A stretch of DNA of 64,000 nt, taken from the NCBI RefSeq assembly GCF_020509005.1, contig NC_063014.1:372001-436000 (forward strand), written 5' to 3'. The notes beneath the pieces are model-generated. The model saw nothing but the letters and a program-made list of their open reading frames with translations, was not told the origin of the DNA and did no database searches. Each line of letters starts with the position of its first letter. The first letter of the stretch is position 1. This DNA is from Fulvia fulva (lineage: Eukaryota; Ascomycota; Dothideomycetes; Mycosphaerellales; Mycosphaerellaceae). Below, piece by piece: positions 1-13,790 of the stretch. Made by a program: the position numbers and the translations under genes.

Positions 1-240
1 ATAACTAGATTAAATATAAAGAAAAAAAGATAAGGGATAGAAGTAAGTTATAAGGGTTAGTAATAAAAGAGAGGGTAGAGATAATAAGTAGTAAGTAGGG
101 TTAGGTTAAGGGTAGATTAGATAGAATAGAAGTAAAATAGGGTAAATAGAGAGGTAAAGATTAGACAGGTTTAGATAGGTAGAGAGGTAAAGAGAAGATT
201 AAGGTAGAGTATAAGGGTTAGGGTTAAAAGTAAAGGTTAT
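1..240. repeat. Purine-rich low-complexity tract with TTAGGG-like motifs
   Basis: The strand shown is almost only A, G and T. Degenerate GGTTA, TAAGG and AGTAAG words recur, including a tandem gggttagggtta near 227-237. A similar purine-rich tract resumes at 22253 on the far side of the retrotransposon block, so both probably were one tract before the insertions. No coding sequence is seen. Confidence 0.7.
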
Positions 241-2450
241 TAAATAGATAGATAGATTTGTTATTCCCCTATTCTAGGACCCTATCCGGCCTATATAGGT
301 ATATATCTATTGTTATATATAAAGGGAAACCCGAATAGGTGAAAACCCTTCCCGCCCCCGACTACTCCTTGTCTAGATTAGCTTTCCCCCTGAACGTACG
401 TAGTCTATATTACTACCCCGTTAGCCCCCGCTCCTAGCCGGTCTTCTCGCGCTACGTCGTACCCTCTCTTCCTATACTACTCCTACTAGGCGGTACTATT
501 CTAGCTAGCCCTTCTCTAGTATCTAGTTCGTAATACGTCGTAGGTCCTTAGCGTTATTAAGAAGTGCCCTAATCGTCCGGTTCCTCGCCTTTACTATCTA
601 CTCCCCCCTTCCTAGCGACTACCTCGGACAGACAAGGAGTACGTACCGTACGTTCTAGGAGCGATAGCCGTAGGGGCAGCTAGTATTCGTATATCCTAGA
701 ACCTTCCTCTATAATAGGTACCCCTAGAGGCCGATATATTCGCTTCGTAGTTAGGTTACTATACTACTCTATACCCTTATAAGGCGGTAGTAGATAAGCT
801 TCGGGGGGTACTTAACCGCGGATTTTATAGCTAACCATTCCTTAGGTTGTCCCGCTAGCTAAGGGCGTCCACTATACCCTACACCCTAGTTGTTCCACCT
901 CTCTTTCTATAGTTGCTCTATAAACGGCTTCTTACCTTCCTACCGTATTACTAGCTATTCGTCCCTTACCCGGTAGTTCGGCTCGTTTCCGGGTCGAATG
1001 CCCTTATACGCTAGTACTAATTCACGGGCCCTTACGACTATACTAGCGATAACCTTCTATACTAGGTACTATACTAACTTGCCTAAGTAGGAGGTCCGTA
1101 GTCCCTAGATATATAGGTCGATCGGCGGTATAGCGGTCTCGTACTTAAGTATCCTTATTAGCGTCGACTTATATACCCCGGTGACCTTCCTTAGGCATTA
1201 GTTTTAGATCTTCGCTAGCGGCGCGACGAGTCCCTTCGATAGGTAGGCCCTCTCGCCTAAGGACTATACTTAGCTACTATAGGTAAGGACTAGCCGTATA
1301 ATAGCCGTATATAGGAGTCGTAACTACCGGAAGTCCGCGCCCTATATAGACATAGTAAGCCTCTAGTATAATACTATATTCTGTTTAGCTTTCCGTAATA
1401 TTACCTATACGTGCTTCCTCTACTATAGCGCCGGATCTACCTATAGTCCGAGGATCCTAAGCTAATCTACCGGGTTAGTCGTATACCCCTATATCTAGAT
1501 AGAAGCTTATATATTATAGAATCGTGGCCGGCGCGTAAAGTGTATTAGATTGTACTTTTCTAGGGCAAACCGAGCCCCGTGCCTCCTAGCCTAGTCCTCG
1601 TAGATCTTGTACTTCTCTTCTAGTAGCCTATAGTTCTCCTTAGTCGAGGAAGACTACGCTAGGATGTTCGTGTCGTCTACGAAGCCGCTTGTAGCGGTGT
1701 TCTAGGATTCTAGGGCTAGGAGTAGCGTCGCTATAAAGAAGAGGAATGGAATAGGTACTAGCGTTAAGCCTTACGGGATTCTAGTATAGACTGCTTAAAA
1801 TAGGCTTCTATACTAGCCGACTAGGATCGACGTACTACGGTTTTAGAGGTAGGACCGTACGAAGTTAATAAGCTACTTAGGGAGTCCTTTCGACCTTAGG
1901 ATATAGAGTAGCCGCGGGTATAATACGTAGTCGAAGGCTCCCGATATATCTAGGCTAAGTAAGGAAGCCACCTTGTCCCTATTCTTATACTAGATAGCCT
2001 TTACCTAAGAGGTAATAAGTTCTATCGCGGATAGCGTCGATCGCTATAGGCGCGTACCTATCTAGGTGTCCGGGAGTAGGGAGTATTCCTCTACCGCCTC
2101 GGAGAGTCTCGTTATAACTAGCTTCTTAAGCGCCTTCCTAAGAGTGTTAAGGAGCGTAATTAGGCGGTACGACTTTACCTACGTATAGTCTTCCTTTTAC
2201 GGCTTACGTAGGACTACTATCGTCGATTGTTTAAATGCTATCGGGTGGTATCCGGTCTATAGGTAGGCGTTAAAGATCGCTATAACTACTAGGGCTAGTT
2301 GATCTCTATACTTCTTTAGTAGCTCGTTTAGGATCCTATCCGGCCCCGGGGCTTTCTTCGCCGGTAACTTCCTAAGTATAGCGGCAACTTCTCCCTCGGA
2401 CACCTCCTATCGGACCGCGATACTAGGGGCTAGGGGGGTAGAGCTGTTTA

Positions 2451-2684
2451 TGTTGAGAACATATAGGCCGTAGGACAAGCATATAGGTGTAGGTGTGTTA
2501 TGTGATTAGATCACGTGACTAGGGTTTACTAGCCTATAGGCTAGCAAACATCCGGACACCTAGTATCTACCTATACTAATACTAGCGATACTATATATAG
2601 ATATACGCTATCCTATTAGGTCCTTCTTCGTCTTTTGTGTGATCCGCCGTCTTCTACTACTACGTAACTCGTACCTATCTAATA
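2451..2684 (+). repeat. 5' LTR of Copia-1
   Basis: The LTR begins TGTTGAGAAC and ends TAATA (ancestrally AACA, as the Copia-2 LTR shows). The sequence directly after it, ggttataagcccggg, is the likely primer-binding site and also occurs next to the 5' LTR of Copia-2. Confidence 0.9.
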
Positions 2685-5600
2685 GGTTATAAGCCCGGGT
2701 TAGTAACTCGGTATTTCACCCTCGACAAAGTCGTATTAGAGTTATTCCTCTTTAGAACAAAAGGAAGGCAGACTAGAGGCCGCACCCGCATTATATAGGA
2801 AGCCATAGCCGCGCTATAGGTATATATAAGACGTAAAAGAGCCTAGTAAGGCACTATTAGACTCCGAGTTAGGGAGCCTATACTAATACCTTAGACAAGT
2901 AGGCGAGCTTACTAAGAAGAGTCGCTCTCCGGACATCGCGTTTGTATCGACTAACTGTTCATTCTAAGAGAGCCGTAGTGTCTTAGAAACCCCCTCTACT
3001 AAGAGAGTTACGCTACAGTGTCTTAGTACTAACACGATCCTTACCGACCGACTTTCCTCCTCTTCCCGGCGGATAGCCATCCTCTCCGCTATCAACCTCG
3101 CGTTCGGTTTATCCCATTTCGATCCGATCGCGTACGACCGAATACATCCTTTTACCTAAGGGTAGCTAACCTGTCCCTTAACTTATAAAAAATAGAGAAC
3201 GAGACTAGGTTTATAAGAAAGAGAGTAGCACCTCTTCTAATAAGAGAGAACCACGAAATATAGTTCAAGCTAATGAGAATACACCTAGTATTAAAGCAGG
3301 TTGACTAGGTCCTCGAAGACATTATCACGGACATTCCCGCTATAACCCTATCTATAGCGACACCCTCTATATTATCGGAGTCATCCCTTCCTTTAGATCA
3401 AGCGATAAGGAAGGCATCGTATAGACGGCATAATGTAACGGCCCTGTATAAGATGTACATCTGTCTGTCGACAGATGACTAAGAGATAATATACGAGATC
3501 CGGTATACGAAGGAGTTATAGGAATAGGCTGAAGCTAAATATAAGAGAAGACTTCTCGCTACTAGAAGAAGTTTGCTTTAGCAATACACCAATTTCGTGA
3601 TGATAGAAGACTAGTCTATAGATGACGCCTAGCAGGAGCTTAGCTCAATTGTAAGGAGGGCTGTTTTAATCTCGCCTCAGTTCTAAGATATCAAGACTAA
3701 GGACAGAAAGATCTAGTAACTCTTAGTAGCTCTACCAGACTCATTTAGCTCAATTCGCGATACAATTGATGCCTAGGTGAATCTCTTACTACAAGACATT
3801 CTTGCAATTCTTAGGGAGAAGCAAGAATTAATAATTTATCAAGGGATAGCTATGTTCGCTAAGAAGGGTTTCTAGGGCAAGCTTACGTACTATCTCTACG
3901 GTAGTGACTATTTTATAAGCAAGTGCCTACACCTTTCTGTAGCTTAGCAGGCTGTCAGGAACAAGGACAAACTAGCTAGGGTTACCTACCCTACTAAGAG
4001 ATAACCGTCACTACCTCGTAGGAGGTTATTATTACCAAACCTTCGTAATGTCCTTAAGGTAATAACGGACCTTATAAAGCAGATAAAGGAGAGCCGTAAG
4101 CCAAAGGCCTCCTCTAGTAAGCCTATAAGGGCCTATACGACCTAGGAAGACGCATTAGACCCTAAGATACTATTAGAAGATAATGATGTTGATGAGGTTG
4201 CCCATTCTACTATAGAAGCTAAAGGCAAGTACCCCTCGTCCGAGTGGTTGCTTAACTCTTATATATCATCATATATAACTGACCAAGATTCACTATTTAG
4301 GACACTAAAGCCTCTTTAAAAGAGGAAGTGGATCAAGGTTAGGGGTGGCTATCTACAAGCTATATATATAGGAAGTGTAGTAATAGGTGGTCCTTCTAGA
4401 AAGCAAATTGTCTTAGAAAATGTCCTGTTTGTTCCTAGCCTTAGAGTTAGTCTTATTTCGTGGAATCAGTTCAGCTAACAGTTTGCTATCTAACCACCTA
4501 GTTTCACCCTAAAATCCTTGTCTAGTAAACCCGTTGTCTAGATCAAACTTCGAGGAGGAGTACCGTTTATCTACTCGATCTCGGAAATTCTTAAGCTATA
4601 GCATACTAGCATACTCTCTTAAGAACGTGACGGTACCGCTATAGCTAATACTAAGTCCGAAGATTAGTAGGAGCTATAGTATAGAAGATGTGCACACCTT
4701 AGTAAGGGACTACTAAGAAACCTATATAGAGTTACTAATAAGAAAGATCCTATTCCTATTACTTCTAAACACTAGAATTATAAGGTCTGCTCCCTTATAA
4801 ACATAAGGAAGTTCAAAGGACCTACTATAGAGAGGAAAGGGGAGAGGCTGGCCCTCATCTCTATTGACATCTATAGGCCTTTTTAGGGTGTAGTCTCTAG
4901 GCTAGGATATAAATATTGGCTTAAGATTGTAGATAACTTCTCTAGGAAGAAGTAGGTAATCCCTTTAAAGGCTAGGAGCGACGCTCCTATAGCCCTACGG
5001 GATTAGAAGGTCTAGGCAGAACGGCAGTCAAGGTGCTTTCTATCTACGATCCGTAGTAATAGTACAAAGGAAATTCTCGCCTTACTAAAAGAGTAGGAGA
5101 AGGGGTTTAGTACTTAGATAGACACAACTAATGCCTATAACTCTCTTCAAAATAGACCTATAGAAAGGTTAATTCAAGCCTCTAAGAATATAGTCCGGGC
5201 TATAATTAAAGACTCTAGCATACTAGTTAAGTTCTAGCTAGAAGCTTTATAAGCACAGACTGTGATCAGAAACAGACTGCCTAATAGTCCGATCATTAAT
5301 GGTATTGCTCTTTCACTAGAAGAAGCCTTTACTAGCTAAGTACCGTCAGTCGACCATTTCCGCGTCTAGGGATACAAAGCTATAGTCTATATAGACCTAA
5401 GAGCCCAACCTTAAGGCTTAAGGAGAGACAAGTTAATGAACCGAGGAAAAGAAGCCGTGTTTATGGGCTACTTAGAAAACACTACAAAACAATAGCTGTT
5501 CTAGGATCCCGACATAAAAGCAATAAAAGCGTATAGTCACGTCGACTAGTTTGAGAATAAGAAGGGGGGAGATATAGATCTTGGTATCACCTTTACTAAC

Positions 5601-7753
5601 TAGCCGAGTCGAGCGCTATAGCGTAATCCTGTTAGGAGGAAGCCCTTTAGGGCGAAATTTTCCGATAGGGGATTATTAGAGACACCGTTACGAAGGCTAG
5701 GAGAAAATATTAAGGCGGTTTTAACACTATCGAAGGCCGATAACGGTGGATCTATACAGAACCTACCTAAGTTATTAACACTATAGCAACCGCTATTTAT
5801 ACAACTTCCCCCTCCCCTAAAGGATATTAGGGAATACTAGAAGTTTAGAGATTAGGGTACTCTAATAAAAGAAAAAGAAGATGTCGTTCAGTTCGACCTA
5901 TCTAAACACCTAGCGCTACCTTAGGTTATAGGTAACAAGAGGTTAAGGGGGGACGGAGATAATAACTCTAAAGAGTATAAGGCTAAACACTATAAGGCTC
6001 TTATCGCCTAGATGTTCTATCTAGACCCTACAATAAGCTAGATAGAGGAGATTCTAAACGACGTAGAAGAATATACATTTGCTACTATTAGGTAGGTCAT
6101 AGCCTATTAGTAGGAAGTGCTAATCCTAAAGTCCTATAAGGTAGCCGTAGGAGACCCCGAATAGGGATATATATAGAGAGAGGCAATCGAGAACGAACTT
6201 ATTACCTTAGTAAGCAACAACACCTAGGAAGCAGTTGTACCGCCAAAGGGTACGAATCTAATTACTTCTAGGTAGGTCTTTAATGTGAAAAGAATGATTA
6301 GTAGAGCTATTAAGAAGTTTAAGGTAAGACTAGTTATAAGAGGGTTTTTATAGAAATATAGGGTTGACTTCGAAGAGACCTTTACACCTACTATTAGACA
6401 TAATACTCTCCGAGTATTTATGGCAGTAGTATATAAGAGAGATCTCGAGATACACCTAGTAGATATGAATAATGCTTTTACCTAAAGCAGCCTTCTTAAA
6501 GACATCTATATAATCCCACCCCTAGGAGTTGAAGCACCTCTAAACATAGTGTTCAAGGTCCTACGAAGCCTTTATAGGCTTAAGTAAGCAGCTAGAGACT
6601 GGAACAAGCTCTGTGTTGCAAAGCTAGAGAAGATTAGATTTACCTAGTCCTAGGTAGATCTATGCCTACTTATCTATACGGATAGAGACCTTATGGTCCT
6701 TACCTATATAGATGACATACCTATTGTAGCTCCGAAGCTATCAGATGTTCAGTGGTTTAAGGCTAAGCTTAGAAAAGTGTTTAAGATTAAAGATCTTAGT
6801 AAACCTACGAAGATCCTTAGAATAAGGATTACAAGAGACAGGTCCTAAGGCACTTTAAAGCTTGATTAAGGACACTATGTCTACGCTAACTTAGCCAAGA
6901 TGAATATAGCTAGAGAGAAGGCTACGCCAACCTACTCACCTATAGAGAGCTACGAGCATTTAGTGCCTACGGCACCTATAGATAAGAGGTGTAACAAACA
7001 GGATTACTAGAGCTATAATAGTACCTAGATATAGCCAATGACAATAATAAGGCCAGACTTAGCATTCCCCCTTAGAAGAATTAGCTTATTTGTTGCTGAT
7101 CCCTCGTAGTAGTATATAAAGGCTTTAAAGAAGCTCTCCCGATACCTACGGTCGTACCTAGACCTAGGTCTTATATATAGAAAGGGAGGGGGCAATCTCT
7201 AGGGATACTCGGACTCTGACTACGCTATAGACAAAGTGGATAGAGTCTTAATTCTGGGATACGTGTAGTTCCTTTATAGATTACCTATGTCCTAGATAAG
7301 TAGGAAGCAGAAGTCTGTTATAATATTAATAATAGAAGCTGAGTTTATAGCTATAAACGTAGCCGCAAAGCAGTCACAATTTCTTGCTACTGTCCTTAGG
7401 GAAATGGGGTGCCTAGAACTAGTAGGAAAGAGCTCTTTCTAGCCGAGTATAAGGGCAAGCAAGGGCACTGTTAACGAGCTAAGGCTAGTCAAGCTTATAG
7501 GTAACAACTAAGCCGCTTTAATACTTGTTAAAGATGCCTATATACATAAAAGGTCAAAGCATATTGATGTTGTATATAACTATGTCAGACATCTCTAGTA
7601 GTAGAAGAAGATTGTAGTGGACTACTGCTATATAAAGGACATAGCTACTAATAGGTTAATAAAGCCCCTTAATAGCTAGTAGTTCCAAAACTTTATAAGG
7701 CAGCTCTAGCTTACGTAAAGGGATTATAGGAGACTATATGGCCTAAGTAGGAG

Positions 7754-7987
7754 TGTTGAGAACATATAGGCCGTAGGACAAGTATATAGGTGTGGGTGTG
7801 TTATGTAATTAGATCACGTGACTAGGGTTTACTAGCCTATAGGCTAGTAAACATCCGGACACCTAGCATCTACCTACACTAATACTAGCGATACTGTATA
7901 TAGATACACGCTATCCTATTAGGTCCTTCTTCGTCTTTTATATAATCCGCCGTCTTCTACTACTACGTAACTCGTACCTATTTAATA
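7754..7987 (+). repeat. 3' LTR of Copia-1
   Basis: This is a 234-bp direct copy of 2451-2684. The differences seen are mostly C/T or G/A, as RIP would produce. The purine-rich stretch just before it (taagtaggag) is the probable polypurine tract. Confidence 0.9.
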
Positions 7988-10755
7988 GTTTATATCGCTT
8001 AGATTAGCCTCGACTAGGGGCGGGAAGAACTTACTAGCTAGTAGACGCGCCTTAGCCTCGGGGTCGCTAACCGGGCCACTAGGCGATTATAGCGCTAGGA
8101 TAGAGAAGGAGGGGCCCTATGTAGGGTCCTATCGGGCCTATTTCGCTAGCTTCTATATCCTCGCTAGCTTGCCGGCGATTTCTTCTACTATAGCCCTCTA
8201 GCCGACTGCTTTCTCCCTCCGTATTATAGCTTTCTTCTGTTAGTATGCCTCCCTATATACGTTCTAGGCCTCCTCGCTATAGCTACTCGTCCACACCCGG
8301 CGGGCTCTCCTTACTTCTCTTACTACCGTAGTGCACTTCGGCGTCTAGTATAGTTTAGACTATATCGTTAGTTAGGCAAGCGGAACGTAAAGTAAGGTCG
8401 CTTTTCTTATCTCGTCTATTAACCCTTAGACTGCCTCGTCTATCTCGTCTTTACTAATGTATTACTACTACGCGATCTAGACTAGCCTCTCGGAGTTATC
8501 GAGGCACGCCTAGATATTGGCCTAGTAGGCCTTTCTCTAGTTTAGCTTAGGGGTTCTCGCTAGTATACGTTATATCTATGTCGTAATAGAGGTCCTAACT
8601 AGTATATAGTCTAATAACGCCTCGAGTATATATTCGATCTTATAGTAGGTTACTATATAGTAGTAGCTATCTAAGATCTAGGAGAGGTCGATCGTGCCTT
8701 AGAGTCCCCCTCTCTTCTAGGTACCTAGGTCCTTCGGGGTATTAAGGGCAATTACGTTGCTCGCTATTAAGTCGAGTACTTCGTCGGCTATAGGGTACGG
8801 CTATATAAGGCTTTCCTAGGAAGGGTAGTATATATTAAAGTCTCCTACTACGATATAGTACCCTTGTCTCTTAAGCGCACTATCTAGGTGTCTATAGACC
8901 CCTAGGTCGCGGCTAGACCTCGAGGCTAGCGGTTATATATATATAGGTTATATATCTAGGTACTACCTACGTAGAGGGAGGTAATATCGCTCCCGCCTTC
9001 TTCGTCTACGTAGTATACTACCTCCTAGTCGGATTCTAGTATATCCTTGCTAATATAGAAGCACGTACGGGGTCTACCGTCGCCTCGTAGGCATGTCGTA
9101 TAGCCTAGTAACTTGTAGGTCGTTAGTCTCTTATAGTACGGGTTAATCTATAGCTCCTAGATTACTAGGACGTAGTAGACGTACGGGTCCGCCTCGTATA
9201 GGAAATGGTTCTAGACTATATCCTTGCTATAGTTGACGTTATACTAGATGATACTAAGCGTGTCGAGGCTAGTTATCGGCATCGACAATCATTTCCTCTA
9301 TAGCGTCCTATGTCCTACTACCTTATACGTCCTAGTCTACGTCTATCGGCTATATACTAAAGGGGAGCCGGGCCTAGTTAGACTCCCTCGCCGCAGCTAG
9401 TAGGGCACGTAGCCTCCCGTACGCCCTAGGTTACGTATCCTTTATATCGTTCTCGGCCCTAGGGCGCTTATACCCGACCGCCGCTAACTAGTTCCGGTAT
9501 AGGCTAGCCTTACGGTCGCCGTAGAATCTTAGGGCGACGGTTCTATTTATGATTGCCTTGTTTTTCGCTAGTTTCCGCTATAGGCATTCCGCGCTATACG
9601 ATAGGTAGTACCCCGGACAGTTCGCGTACCGTCTCGTAGCTAATGTATAGTCCCTAGACATATAGTCTCCTATATAGTTCGAGTAGGCCTACTTGTTTAT
9701 ATATATGTAGGTTTGGTGTCTATACTATTAGCATTTAAAGTATTAGAGGACACGAAAGAGTAAGGAGTGCTTTTCTACTATCTTAAGGCTATATTGCTAG
9801 ATTAGGCCTTGTTCTATCACTAGATCCGCCGCTTTTACGTCTTGTAGCTATACTATTAGCGCCGAGGCCTTCTTGCCTTCTAGCTATTTCCTATAGAGCT
9901 AAGTCGCCTTCTAGATTAGAGAGTTAAGAGTGACCGGGTTGTCCTCTTAGAGAGCCCGTAGGTGACCTTAGTTAGTTAGGTCGAACTCCTTAGGTATATC
10001 GTGGACTAGGATCGTAAATTACTTCGTTAAGACCTTCGCTAATACCGTAACCTTAGATACCTACTATAGCTATGCCTCTAGGTACCTCCTAGTAGTAGTA
10101 GAGCTAGTATAGATCTATAGAGTGCCGTTAGACTATTAGTTCACTACGACTACCCCTAGTTAGTTGATTCGTTAGGCGAGCTCCTTATTCGATAGCTTCG
10201 TAACTTCGGCCTAGTCTTCCTTTACTATAATGCGGATCGTGACTATATCGTACGTTAGGTAGGGGCCTAGTACTAATACCGCGACCAATGCCTAGCTATA
10301 GGGGTGTTAATTCCGGGTGGCCTTACTAATCGCCTAGGACGTCGTCCTTATTTCTTATTACCCTCTATAATACGATAGTGTAAGCGCCGTACGTAGCTAA
10401 GTGATCATTACCTATAGAGACCGGTATAGGAGCTAATCGTTAGTTTCTATACTTTTTGCGTCCTCTATAAGTTACTACTAGTTGTCTTAGGGGAGCTTCG
10501 CCTATAGAGCCGTAGGCGCCGTCCGTACCGTAGCCTAGGCTACTATTGCCTAGGAGCTACCTAATATAGCTAGGCACCTCCGCGGCGTTTAGAGCTAAAG
10601 AAACAGGGTGAAGAAAACTTTAAGCTGTCCACCCTAATAGTAGGATATAGCCTCGAAGATAGGTACCTTTAGTAGTAGAATAGGCGACTTCCTCGGTCGC
10701 GCCGTCGTCGTCTTAACGCGTAATAATAGGAATAGATTAGGTCAAGTATAAAGGT

Positions 10756-10989
10756 TGTTAAATAGGTACGAGTTACGTAGTAGTAGAAGACGGCGGATTA
10801 TATAAAAGACGAAGAAGGACCTAATAGGATAGCGTATATCTATATACAGTATCGCTAGTATTAGTATAGGTAGATACTAGGTGTCCGGATGTTTGCTAGC
10901 CTATAGGCTAGTAAACCCTAGTCACGTGATCTAGTTATATAATACACCTACACCTATATACTTGTTCTACGGCCTATATATTCTTAACA
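10756..10989 (-). repeat. 3' LTR of Copia-2
   Basis: Begins tgttaaatagg and ends cttaaca on the strand shown, 234 bp long. Compared with 22014-22247 it shows many CA to TA and TG to TA changes. Confidence 0.9.
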
Positions 10990-13484
10990 CTCCTACTTAG
11001 GCTATATAGTCTCCTATAATCCCTTTACGTAAGCTAGAGCTACCTTATAAAGTTTTAGAACTACTAGCTATTAAGGGGCTTTGTTAACCTATTAGTAGCT
11101 ATGTCCTTTATATAGTAGTAGTCTACTATAATCTTCTTCTACTACTAGAGATGTCTAATATAGTTATATATAACATTAATATGCTTTTACCTTTTATATA
11201 TATAGGCATCTTTAAAAAGTATTAAAGCGGCTTAATTATTACCTATAAGCTTAACTAGCCTTAGCTCGTTAACAGTACCCTTGCTTAGCCTTATACTTAG
11301 CTAGAAAGAGCTCTTTCCTACTAGTTCTAGGCACCCTATTTCCCTAAGGATAGTAGCAAGAAATTGTAACTACTTTACGGCTACGTTGATAGCTATAAAC
11401 TTAGCTTCTATTATTAATATTATAACAGACTTCTACTTCCTACTTATCTAGGACATAGGTGATCTATAAAGGAACTACACGTATCCTAGAATTGAGACTC
11501 TATCCACTTTGTCTATAGCGTAGTTAGAGTCCGAGTATCCCTAGAGATTGCCCCCTCCCTTTCTATATATAAGACCTAGGTCTAGGTATAACCGTAGGTA
11601 TCGGGAGAGCTTCTTTAAAGCCTTTATATACTACTACGAGGGATTAGTAACAAATGAGCTAATTCTTCTAAGGGGGAATGCTAAGTCTGGCCTTGTCATT
11701 GTCATTAGCTATATCTAGGTACTATTATAGCTCTAGTAATCCTGTTTGTTGCACCTCTTATCTATAGGTGCCGTAGGCACTAAATGCTCGTAGCTCTCTA
11801 TAGGTGAGTGGGTTGGCGTAGCCTTCTCTCTAGCCATGTTCATCTTGGCTAAGTTAGCGTAGACATAGTGTCCTTGATCAAGCTTTAAAGTGCCTTAGGA
11901 CCTGTCTCTTATAATCCTTATTCTAAGGATCTTCGTAGGTTCACTAAGATCTTTAATCTTAAACACTTTTCTAAGCTCAGCCTTAAACCACTGAACATCT
12001 AATAGCTTCGGAGCTACAATAGGTATGTCATCTATATAGGTAAGGACCATAAGGTCTCTATCCGTATAGATAAGTAGGCATAGATCTACCTAGGACTAGG
12101 TAAATCTAATCTTCTCTAGCTTCGTAACATAGAGCTTGTTCTAGTCTCTAGCTGCTTGCTTAAGCCTATAAAGGCTTCGTAGGACCTTGAACACTATGTT
12201 TAGAGGTGCTTCAACTCCTAGGGGTGGGATTATATAGATGTCTTTAAGAAGGCTGCTTTAGGTAAAAGCATTATTCATATCTACTAGGTGTATCTCGAGA
12301 TCTCTCTTATATACTACTGCCATAAATACTCGGAGAGTATTATGTCTAATAGTAGGTGTAAAGGTCTCTTCGAAGTCAACCCTATATTTCTATAAAAACC
12401 CTCTTATAACTAGTCTTACCTTAAACTTCTTAATAGCTCTACTAATCATTCTTTTCACATTAAAGACCTACCTAGAAGTAATTAGATTCGTACCCTTTGG
12501 CGGTACAACTGCTTCCTAGGTGTTGTTGCTTACTAAGGTAATAAGTTCGTTCTCGATTGCCTCTCTCTATATATATCCCTATTCGGGGTCTCCTACGGCT
12601 ACCTTATAGGACTTTAGGATTAGCACTTCCTACTAATAGGCTATGACCTACCTAATAGTAGCAAATGTATATTCTTCTACGTCGTTTAGAATCTCCTCTA
12701 TCTAGCTTATTGTAGGGTCTAGATAGAACATCTAGGCGATAAGAGCCTTATAGTGTTTAGCCTTATACTCTTTAGAGTTATTATCTCCGTCCCCCCTTAA
12801 CCTCTTGTTACCTATAACCTAAGGTAGCGCTAGGTGTTTAGATAGGTCGAACTGAACGACATCTTCTTTTTCTTTTATTAGAGTACCCTAATCTCTAAAC
12901 TTCTAGTATTCCCTAATATCCTTTAGGGGAGGGGGAAGTTGTATAAATAGCGGTTGCTATAGTGTTAATAACTTAGGTAGGTTCTGTATAGATCCACCGT
13001 TATCGGCCTTCGATAGTGTTAAAACCGCCTTAATATTTTCTCCTAGCCTTCGTAACGGTGTCTCTAATAATCCCCTATCGGAAAATTTCGCCCTAAAGGG
13101 CTTCCTCCTAACAGGATTACGCTATAGCGCTCGACTCGGCTAGTTAGTAAAGGTGATACTAAGATCTATATCTCCCCCCTAGTCGACGACGAGAATCACC
13201 TGTACGTGGTGTCGGCTACGAACCTCTCGTCTAGCTACGAGAGAGCCAAGTATTCTCACGCTAGAGCGTCGTAGGCGCGACGGGCGCGCAACGTAGGCGA
13301 AGCCGCGGCGAACAGAGGACTACTAGCAAAACGGGTATGAAAACCATCCGACGAGCGTGTACTCGTGTCGGGAGCGAGTCCCTCTTCTTTCTACGTGTAA
13401 GAAGGGCGCGGAACCGTGGCCTATACGCTCGACAGGACACCTCTAGTATGAGTGCAGAATTTTCACCTCCGGAGACCGCAAACC

Positions 13485-13790
13485 GAGCGGGCTGAGCGAC
13501 GAACATTAGACGAGCGGACTACAGAACAACAACTGAGCGGACTATGCAACGGCGTCGAGCGGACTACGAAACAATCTGGTGTTTGCCAGCGGGCAATGCG
13601 GTGGGTAGGTGGACACGCGACGAAGCCTGTAAGGGCCTGTTAAACACCCGGTATAGGAACGAGGGTTTTGCCTAAGGCACTGCCTGTCCCGCTACACAAC
13701 GCACCTAGTCTGACATAGTAGATTGCGACGAGGAAAAGACGATAGCCTGAGCAAGGAAAAGACGGCTGTCAGGACGGGGAAAAGACGTAC
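13485..13790 (+). repeat. Imperfect tandem repeats in the LINE 5' UTR
   Basis: Two groups are visible. The word GAGCGGACTA or a close variant recurs at 13485, 13512, 13535 and 13557 (spacing 22-27 bp). The word GGAAAAGACG recurs near 13732, 13754 and 13778 (spacing 22-24 bp). Repeated units in a LINE 5' UTR often serve as internal promoter monomers; that role is an inference here. Confidence 0.6.

Larger units (their letters stand above)
2451..7987 (+). mobile_element. Copia-1: complete but RIP-inactivated Ty1/Copia retrotransposon
   Basis: The element is 5,537 bp with two 234-bp LTRs and a 5-bp target duplication GTTTA (2446-2450 and 7988-7992). Internal order is that of Ty1/Copia. There is a decayed CCHC knuckle near 3886-3930, a protease-like WLLNSYISSYIT near 4245, and an integrase stretch with ISIDIY near 4856. 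Reverse transcriptase follows with VDMNNAF near 6460 and YIDD near 6705, then RNase H with EAEFIAINVAAKQ near 7335. Integrase before RT identifies Copia rather than Gypsy. All frames are full of TAG stops, as expected from TGG and CAG hit by RIP. It lies inside the RT region of the older minus-strand LINE. Confidence 0.9.
241..10755 (-). mobile_element. RIP-mutated Tad1-like LINE, split by Copia-1
   Basis: Read on the minus strand, 7993-10750 holds the ORF1 and endonuclease part and 241-2450 the reverse transcriptase and 3' part. Copia-1 lies between, at 2451-7987. Around 2300-2420 the minus strand encodes a decayed RT motif close to KAPGPD (read as AKKAPGPDRILNELL). Near 9230-9290 it encodes the endonuclease start (YNVN). 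The 3' end is a short (ATCT)n tail, seen here as tagatagatagattt at 245-259, the tail type also carried by the other two LINEs in the window. Stop codons (TAG) fill every frame. Possible target duplications TAAAGGT occur at 231-237 and 10749-10755, though both lie in similar low-complexity sequence. Without Copia-1 the element is about 5 kb. Confidence 0.75.

Noticed and set aside
1..13180. CRISPR array or bacterial operon features
   Set aside because: Eukaryotic retroelement sequence; no spacer-repeat periodicity.
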